Shown here: piece after piece, positions 1 to 5,337 of the stretch | Layout of the letters: every line of letters begins with the position of its first letter | Numbering within the stretch: position 1 is the first letter of the stretch | Assembly (NCBI GenBank): GCA_026785785.1 | Contig: JAJAZI010000220.1 | Span: forward strand, 1-5,337 | DNA from: Microbacteriaceae bacterium | GTDB lineage: Bacteria > Actinomycetota > Actinomycetes > Actinomycetales > Microbacteriaceae | DNA: 5,337 bases | Direction of reading: 5' to 3' | Position numbers and translations under genes: made by a program | The notes under the pieces: generated by a model | What the model was told of the DNA's origin: nothing | The model's input: the letters and a program-made list of their open reading frames with translations, nothing else | Database searches by the model: none

Positions 1-1
1 A

Positions 2-1606
2 ATGGGAGACGCGGACTGGGCCAAGCCCCAGATCGGCATCGCCAGCTCGTGGAACGAGATCACCCCCTGCAACCTCAGCCTGGCCCGTCTGGCGCAGGCC
101 GCGAAAGAAGGCGTGCACTCCGGCGGTGGGTACCCGCTGGAGTTTGGCACTATCTCCGTGTCCGACGGCATTTCGATGGGGCACGAGGGCATGCACTTCT
201 CCCTGGTGAGCCGTGAGGTGATCGCCGACTCTGTCGAGGTGGTCATGCAGGCCGAGCGCCTCGACGGCTCGGTGGTTCTCGCGGGGTGCGACAAGTCGAT
301 CCCGGGGATGCTCATGGCGGCCGCGCGCCTCGACCTCGCGTCGGTCTTCCTGTATGCCGGCTCCATCGCCCCCGGGTGGGTGAAGCTCAGCGACGGCACC
401 GAGAAAGACATTACGATTATCGACTCATTCGAAGCCGTCGGTGCCGTCAAAGCGGGCAGGATGTCCGAAGAGGATGCCAAGAGAATCGAGTGCGCGTTCG
501 CGCCCGGAGAAGGCGCCTGCGGCGGGATGTATACCGCCAACACCATGGCGAGCGTCACCGAAGCGCTGGGGATGAGTCTGCCGGGTTCTGCCAGCCCTCC
601 CTCTGCGGACCGTCGACGGGACGAGTACGCGCGCCGCTCCGGAGAAGCGGTAATAGGGATGCTGAGGCGTGGGCAAACCGCTCGTGACATCCTCACCATC
701 GAAGCATTCGAGAACGCCATTGCCGTCGGCATGGCCCTCGGGGGATCGACCAACATCGTGCTGCACCTGCTCGCGATCGCCAACGAGGCCGAAGTGCCCC
801 TTACCCTTGCCGACTTCAACCGTATCGGGGATCGTGTACCCCACCTCGCCGACGTCAAGCCCTTCGGCAACTACCTGATGAACGACGTCGATCGGCACGG
901 CGGTCTCCCGGTACTGATGCGCGCCCTACTCGACGCCGGCCTGCTCCACGGCGACGCACTGACCGTCACCGGCAAGACAATGGCCGAAAACCTCGCCGAA
1001 CTCGACCCACCGCCCCTCGATGGCAAAGTGCTGCGATCCCTCGACAACCCCTTTCACCCCACCGGCGGCATCACCATCCTGCACGGTTCGCTTGCCCCGG
1101 ACGGCGCCGTGGTCAAGACGGCCGGGTTCGACACCATGTCCTTCGAAGGGCCAGCGCGGGTGTTCGAGCGCGAACGCGCCGCCATGGACGCCCTCACCGA
1201 TGGATCGATCGTGGCAGGCGACATCGTTGTCATCCGCTACGAGGGGCCGAAGGGCGGCCCCGGAATGCGCGAGATGCTGGCCATCACCGCCGCTATCAAG
1301 GGAGCCGGCCTCGGCAAGGATGTACTACTCTTGACAGACGGTCGATTCTCAGGCGGCACAACCGGACTGTGCATCGGCCACGTAGCACCCGAAGCGGTGG
1401 ACGCAGGTCCAATCGCCTTCGTGCGCGATGGTGATCTTATACGGGTCGATATCGCTGCTCGTTCCCTCGACCTACTTGTCGACGAGACCGAGCTAGCCGC
1501 TCGCCGCTCTGGTTGGGCTCCGCTCCCGCCGCGCTACACCCGTGGTGTTCTCGCAAAATACTCGAAGCTCGTGCACTCCGCCTCGGAGGGCGCGATCACG
1601 GGCTGA
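2..1606 (+). CDS. ilvD: Dihydroxy-acid dehydratase (IlvD), 5'-truncated by the window edge
   Basis: IlvD dehydrates 2,3-dihydroxy-isovalerate and 2,3-dihydroxy-3-methylvalerate to the 2-oxo acids that are transaminated to valine and isoleucine; it is a cytosolic Fe-S enzyme needing Mg2+. The 534 visible residues cover almost the whole IlvD/Edd family fold. The three cysteines expected to hold the cluster are present: Cys23 in TPCN, Cys96 in AGCDKS and Cys173 in [12 protein letters not shown]. Lys98 of the CDK motif is the likely carbamylated metal ligand. Also intact are EGMHFS (62-67), [14 protein letters not shown] (412-425) and [11 protein letters not shown] (445-455), whose serine is the presumed catalytic base. 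The ATG at base 2 is not the true start: family members carry about 30 more N-terminal residues, and MGDxDW(A/V)KPQIG is normally internal. Full length would be near 565 aa, normal for the family. A/T-ending and rare codons (CTA, ATA, AGA) are more frequent here than in ilvBNC. Confidence 0.97.
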   Translation: MGDADWAKPQIGIASSWNEITPCNLSLARLAQAAKEGVHSGGGYPLEFGTISVSDGISMGHEGMHFSLVSREVIADSVEVVMQAERLDGSVVLAGCDKSIPGMLMAAARLDLASVFLYAGSIAPGWVKLSDGTEKDITIIDSFEAVGAVKAGRMSEEDAKRIECAFAPGEGACGGMYTANTMASVTEALGMSLPGSASPPSADRRRDEYARRSGEAVIGMLRRGQTARDILTIEAFENAIAVGMALGGSTNIVLHLLAIANEAEVPLTLADFNRIGDRVPHLADVKPFGNYLMNDVDRHGGLPVLMRALLDAGLLHGDALTVTGKTMAENLAELDPPPLDGKVLRSLDNPFHPTGGITILHGSLAPDGAVVKTAGFDTMSFEGPARVFERERAAMDALTDGSIVAGDIVVIRYEGPKGGPGMREMLAITAAIKGAGLGKDVLLLTDGRFSGGTTGLCIGHVAPEAVDAGPIAFVRDGDLIRVDIAARSLDLLVDETELAARRSGWAPLPPRYTRGVLAKYSKLVHSASEGAITG

Positions 1607-1656
1607 CCCTGGGGCGGGTCGACTCGCTTCTCGCCATTCGCACTCTATGTCTCGCT

Positions 1657-1660
1657 AGGA
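1657..1660 (+). promoter_or_regulatory. Shine-Dalgarno of ilvB, fixing the ATG start
   Basis: AGGA lies 7 bases before the ATG at 1668. This favours that ATG over the in-frame TTG at 1665 immediately before it, which would add one residue and shorten the spacing to 4 bases. Confidence 0.75.
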
Positions 1661-1667
1661 ATATTTG

Positions 1668-3467
1668 ATGTCCACGGAAACCGTTCCCGTGCCCGCAGCA
1701 CCAACGAAAAGGGTCGCCGAGCCCGAGATCCTCACCGGGTCGGGTGCGATCCTGCGCTCGCTCGAAAATCTCGGCGTAACGGACGTCTTCGGGCTCCCCG
1801 GCGGCGCCATCATGCCCTTCTACGACGAGCTCATGTCGTCGGAGGGCATCCGGCACATCCTGGTTCGGCACGAGCAGGGCGCCGGGCACGCCGCTGAGGG
1901 CTACGCGTCGTCGAGCGGACGCCTCGGCGTCGCGATCGCGACCTCCGGCCCGGGCGCGACGAACCTCGTCACCGCGATCGCCGACGCGCACATGGACTCT
2001 GTTCCGCTGCTCGCGATCACCGGCCAGGTCTTCTCCACCTCGATGGGAACGGATGCCTTCCAGGAGGTCGACATCGTGGGAATCACGATGCCGATCACCA
2101 AACACTCCTTCCTCGTCACGAAGCCGGAGGACATCCCGGCGACCATCGCCGCCGCCGTGCTCATCGCGACGACCGGCCGCCCCGGCCCCGTCCTCGTCGA
2201 CGTGACGAAGGACTGCCAGCAGGCGAGCGCGCCGTTCATCTGGCCGCCGAAGATCGACCTGCCCGGCTACCGCCCGGTCACCAAGGCGCACGGCAAGCAG
2301 ATCCAGGCCGCCGCAAAGCTTTTCGTCGAGGCGAAGCGCCCCGTGCTCTACGTCGGTGGCGGAGTGATCCGCGCGAACGCATCCGAGGAGCTCCTCGCCC
2401 TCGCCGAGACGACCGGGGCACCCGTCGTCACGACGCTCATGGCCCGCGGGGCGTTCCCCGACTCCCACGACCAGCACCTGGGCATGCCCGGGATGCACGG
2501 TACCGTTTCCGCCGTGCTGTCGCTGCAGGAGTCCGACCTGCTGATCGTGCTCGGCGCGAGGTTCGACGACCGGGTGACCGGCAAGGCGAGCGAGTTCGCC
2601 CCAAACGCCAAGGTCGTCCATGTCGACATCGACCCCGCCGAGATCTCGAAGATCCGCGTCGCCGATGTGCCGATCGTCGGCGATGCCAAAGACGTGATCG
2701 CCGACCTCACCGTCGCCTACAGGGAAGCCGCGCGGCTGCAGGATCCCGACATCGCCCAGTGGTGGGAGCGCCTCACCGAGCTGCGCGAGCTGTACCCGCT
2801 CGGCTACGACGAGCCCGACGACGGGCTGCTCTCGCCGCAGTACGTCATCGAGCGGATCGGGGCCATCACGGGGCCGGAGGGCGTCTACGCCTCGGGCGTC
2901 GGCCAGCACCAGATGTGGGCCGCCCAGTTCATCAAGTACGAGCGCCCGAACGCGTGGCTGAACTCCGGCGGTGCCGGCACGATGGGGTACGGGGTGCCGG
3001 CGGCGATGGGGGCCAAGGTCGCCCAGCCCGACCGCATCGTGTGGGCGATCGACGGCGACGGATGCTTCCAGATGACCAATCAGGAGCTCGCGACCTGCAC
3101 GATCAACCAGATCCCGATCAAGGTCGCGATTATCAACAACTCCTCGCTCGGCATGGTGCGCCAATGGCAGACCCTGTTCTACGACGGCCGGCATTCGTTC
3201 ACCGATCTCAACACCGGCCACGACACCGCGATGATCCCCGACTTCGTCAAGCTCGCCGAGGCGTATGGGGCCCTCGGCATCCGCGTCACGAAGAAGGAGG
3301 ACGTGGATGCCGCGATCCGGCTCGCGAACGAGACCAACGACCGACCCGTCGTGATCGACTTCATCGTGAGCCGCGACGCCATGGTGTGGCCAATGGTGCC
3401 GCAGGGCGTCGGCAACTCGTCGGTGCAGTACGCCAGAGAACACGCCCCCGAGTGGGAAGAGGAGTAG
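1668..3467 (+). CDS. ilvB: Acetolactate synthase large (catalytic) subunit
   Basis: This is the catalytic subunit of acetohydroxyacid synthase. It condenses pyruvate with a second pyruvate or with 2-oxobutyrate, the first committed step to valine/leucine and isoleucine. It uses thiamine diphosphate, Mg2+ and FAD. The 599 aa length is normal. Domains in order are the N-terminal ThDP pyrimidine-binding domain (about 20-190), with catalytic Glu69 in [14 protein letters not shown]; the central FAD-associated domain (about 206-345), with [10 protein letters not shown] at 296-305; and the C-terminal ThDP pyrophosphate-binding domain (about 395-565), with the metal motif GDG (463-465) through NN (490-491). 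Trp500 in RQWQ lines the substrate/herbicide channel and is conserved. The first 20 residues are a variable extension. The gene follows ilvD by 61 bases and precedes ilvN by 4, fitting a two-subunit enzyme. The sequence closely resembles remembered mycobacterial IlvB1. Catabolic AlsS is unlikely given the FAD-type motifs and the adjacent regulatory subunit. Confidence 0.98.
   Translation: MSTETVPVPAAPTKRVAEPEILTGSGAILRSLENLGVTDVFGLPGGAIMPFYDELMSSEGIRHILVRHEQGAGHAAEGYASSSGRLGVAIATSGPGATNLVTAIADAHMDSVPLLAITGQVFSTSMGTDAFQEVDIVGITMPITKHSFLVTKPEDIPATIAAAVLIATTGRPGPVLVDVTKDCQQASAPFIWPPKIDLPGYRPVTKAHGKQIQAAAKLFVEAKRPVLYVGGGVIRANASEELLALAETTGAPVVTTLMARGAFPDSHDQHLGMPGMHGTVSAVLSLQESDLLIVLGARFDDRVTGKASEFAPNAKVVHVDIDPAEISKIRVADVPIVGDAKDVIADLTVAYREAARLQDPDIAQWWERLTELRELYPLGYDEPDDGLLSPQYVIERIGAITGPEGVYASGVGQHQMWAAQFIKYERPNAWLNSGGAGTMGYGVPAAMGAKVAQPDRIVWAIDGDGCFQMTNQELATCTINQIPIKVAIINNSSLGMVRQWQTLFYDGRHSFTDLNTGHDTAMIPDFVKLAEAYGALGIRVTKKEDVDAAIRLANETNDRPVVIDFIVSRDAMVWPMVPQGVGNSSVQYAREHAPEWEEE
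3459..3464 (+). promoter_or_regulatory. Shine-Dalgarno of ilvN inside the end of ilvB
   Basis: GAGGAG forms part of the last two ilvB sense codons and sits 7 bases before the ilvN GTG. It supports GTG at 3472 as the start. The arrangement suggests translational coupling, which would keep the two subunits in proportion (inference). Confidence 0.75.
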
Positions 3468-3471
3468 GGCC

Positions 3472-3978
3472 GTGACCCACGTACTCTCCCTGCTCGTCGA
3501 GGACAAGCCCGGCCTGCTCACGCGCGTCGCAGGCCTGTTCGCGCGCCGTGGCTTCAACATCGAGTCCCTCGCCGTCGGCAAGAGCGAGATCCCGGGGCTA
3601 TCCCGCATCACCGTCGTCGTCGACGTCGAGGACCTCCCGCTCGAGCAGGTGACGAAGCAGCTCAACAAGCTCATCAACGTGCTCAAGATCGTCGAACTCG
3701 ACCCGTCGCAGACCGTGGAACGCGAGCACATGCTCATCAAGGTGCGCGTCGACAATTCCACCCGCAGCCAGATCCTCGAGGCGGCGACCCTCTTCCGGGC
3801 GCGCATCGTCGATGTGGCCACGGACGCCCTCGTCATCGAGGTCACGGGGGACACCCCCAAGGTGCAGGCGCTGCTGCGCGTGCTCGAACCGTACGGCATC
3901 AAGGAGATCGCGCAATCCGGCCTCCTGGCCATCGGTCGCGGGCCGAAGAGCATCACCGAACGCATCTACAAGACTTGA
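3472..3978 (+). CDS. ilvN: Acetolactate synthase small (regulatory) subunit
   Basis: This is the regulatory subunit that stimulates IlvB and, in characterised relatives, confers feedback inhibition by valine. The 168 aa product has the standard two-part structure. An N-terminal ACT domain (about 3-77) contains the signature VEDKPGLLTRVAGLFARRG followed by FNIESLAVG. A C-terminal ALS_ss domain (about 84-160) begins at VEREHMLIKV. Gly14 and Asn29, which align with effector-site residues of E. coli IlvH, are conserved; the residue aligning with IlvH Asn11 is Asp11. The start is GTG at 3472, chosen for the GAGGAG Shine-Dalgarno and because MTHVLSLLVEDKPG matches the family N-terminus. Only 4 bases separate it from the ilvB stop. 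Nothing is missing or broken. Confidence 0.98.
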   Translation: MTHVLSLLVEDKPGLLTRVAGLFARRGFNIESLAVGKSEIPGLSRITVVVDVEDLPLEQVTKQLNKLINVLKIVELDPSQTVEREHMLIKVRVDNSTRSQILEAATLFRARIVDVATDALVIEVTGDTPKVQALLRVLEPYGIKEIAQSGLLAIGRGPKSITERIYKT

Positions 3979-5034
<1,056 letters not shown>

Positions 5035-5054
5035 GGACGAGGCGCGCAATTGCG

Positions 5055-5084
5055 GAGGGGGTGCGGCACACGCCGCGCCCCCTC
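5055..5084 (+). terminator. GC-rich hairpin, probable terminator of the ilv operon
   Basis: A 13-bp stem (5055-5067 with 5072-5084) contains one G-T wobble (5062/5077) and encloses a 4-base ACAC loop. It lies 20 bases after the ilvC stop. There is no T-run after it, which is common for actinobacterial terminators; the stem itself is unusually strong. It could also act as a 3'-end stabiliser. The position between ilvC and a gene that seems unrelated supports a terminator. Confidence 0.75.
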
Positions 5085-5121
5085 TCACGTGCGCCGTCCC
5101 CGTCGCATCGCCGTCGTCGGT

Positions 5122-5127
5122 CATACT
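5122..5127 (+). promoter_or_regulatory. Possible -10 element for a leaderless transcript
   Basis: CATACT matches four of six positions of TATAAT, including the key A at position 2 and T at position 6. It ends 6 bases before the ATG at 5134, so transcription could begin at the start codon. No Shine-Dalgarno is seen upstream of that ATG, which fits a leaderless mRNA. No -35 match lies 17 bases upstream. The evidence is weak and positional. Confidence 0.35.
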
Positions 5128-5133
5128 TGACCA

Positions 5134-5337
5134 ATGGCCTCCGACCGCGACGACGACGCCCTCACCTGGGGTGGCGAGTCCGAAGACCCGAGCTACCTCG
5201 ACGGCGCCGGGTCCACCGCGCCGACGGATGGCGTGGACCCGGAGCCCGCCGTGCCGGCATCCGCCACCGCGTCCGCGCTGCTGGTCGCGTACGGCATCTT
5301 CGGCGGCGTCTACCTGCTCTACCTGATCGGCTGGGTC
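5134..5337 (+). CDS. Small putative membrane protein, 3'-truncated by the window edge
   Basis: The first 68 codons are visible and the frame is open to the right edge. Residues 1-47 are hydrophilic, acidic and rich in Pro, Gly, Ser and Ala, beginning MASDRDDDALTWGGESEDPS, and are probably disordered. From about residue 48 a hydrophobic stretch (ALLVAYGIFGGVYLLYLIGW) looks like a membrane-spanning helix. There is no lipobox and no typical signal peptide, because the hydrophobic part starts too far in. I recall similar short proteins with a DDALxW start beside ilvC in Microbacteriaceae, sometimes labelled DNA polymerase III gamma/tau subunit; nothing visible supports that label, and no function is assigned. 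It follows the post-ilvC hairpin and lacks a Shine-Dalgarno, so it is probably transcribed separately. G/C-ending codons and the continuous frame to the edge support a real gene. Confidence 0.75.
   Translation, partial: MASDRDDDALTWGGESEDPSYLDGAGSTAPTDGVDPEPAVPASATASALLVAYGIFGGVYLLYLIGWV

Noticed and set aside
2..4. The ATG at base 2 as the true ilvD start
   Set aside because: Its [12 protein letters not shown] context is internal in IlvD proteins, there is no room to see a ribosome binding site, and about 30 conserved N-terminal residues would be missing. It is an internal Met at the window edge.
1331..1336. TTGACA inside ilvD as a promoter for ilvBNC
   Set aside because: It encodes Leu-Thr of the conserved [11 protein letters not shown] motif, and no -10 element follows at suitable spacing.
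1614..1627. Hairpin GCGGG-TCGA-CTCGC after ilvD as a terminator
   Set aside because: The stem is only 5 bp with a wobble pair and no T-run. It is too weak to call and common by chance at this GC content.
1596..3965. A very long open frame on the - strand opposite ilvB and ilvN (789 codons), and another opposite ilvC (3598-5124)
   Set aside because: High-GC codon bias leaves antisense frames free of stops. Both overlap essential, motif-complete genes, and their translations are low-complexity (Arg/Asp/Gly/Val-rich) with no recognisable domain.

Overview
The window is an ordinary high-GC branched-chain amino acid biosynthesis cluster, in the order ilvD (5' end cut off) - ilvB - ilvN - ilvC, all on the + strand. 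It is followed by a probable terminator and the first 68 codons of an unrelated small membrane protein. The strong G/C preference at third codon positions, two GTG starts, the close similarity of the proteins to remembered actinobacterial versions, and the gene order all point to a high-GC actinobacterium. Microbacteriaceae is my best guess (inference; no search was run).

Layout. 1-1606: dihydroxy-acid dehydratase, missing about 30 N-terminal residues beyond the left edge. 1607-1667: a 61-base gap with a Shine-Dalgarno for ilvB and no convincing leader peptide or attenuator. 1668-3467: acetolactate synthase large subunit. 3472-3978: its regulatory small subunit, starting 4 bases after the ilvB stop. 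3979-4008: a 30-base spacer with a strong Shine-Dalgarno. 4009-5034: class I ketol-acid reductoisomerase. 5035-5133: a 99-base gap holding a long GC-rich hairpin and a possible promoter for a leaderless transcript. 5134-5337: the start of a small protein with an acidic, disordered-looking N-terminus and a hydrophobic segment, running off the right edge.

How the genes work together. IlvB and IlvN form acetolactate synthase, which condenses two pyruvates, or pyruvate plus 2-oxobutyrate. IlvC isomerises and reduces the product to the dihydroxy acid, and IlvD dehydrates that to the 2-oxo acid precursor of valine, leucine and isoleucine. The window therefore carries the three shared enzymatic steps before transamination. 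The tight ilvB-ilvN-ilvC spacing fits a single transcript ending at the hairpin after ilvC. Whether ilvD shares that transcript cannot be settled from sequence alone.

I found no mobile element, CRISPR array, RNA gene or novel system. All catalytic and cofactor motifs I looked for are intact. The points worth a second look are modest: ilvD has visibly more A/T-ending and rare codons than ilvBNC, no attenuator is visible before ilvB, and the small membrane protein after ilvC is uncharacterised.
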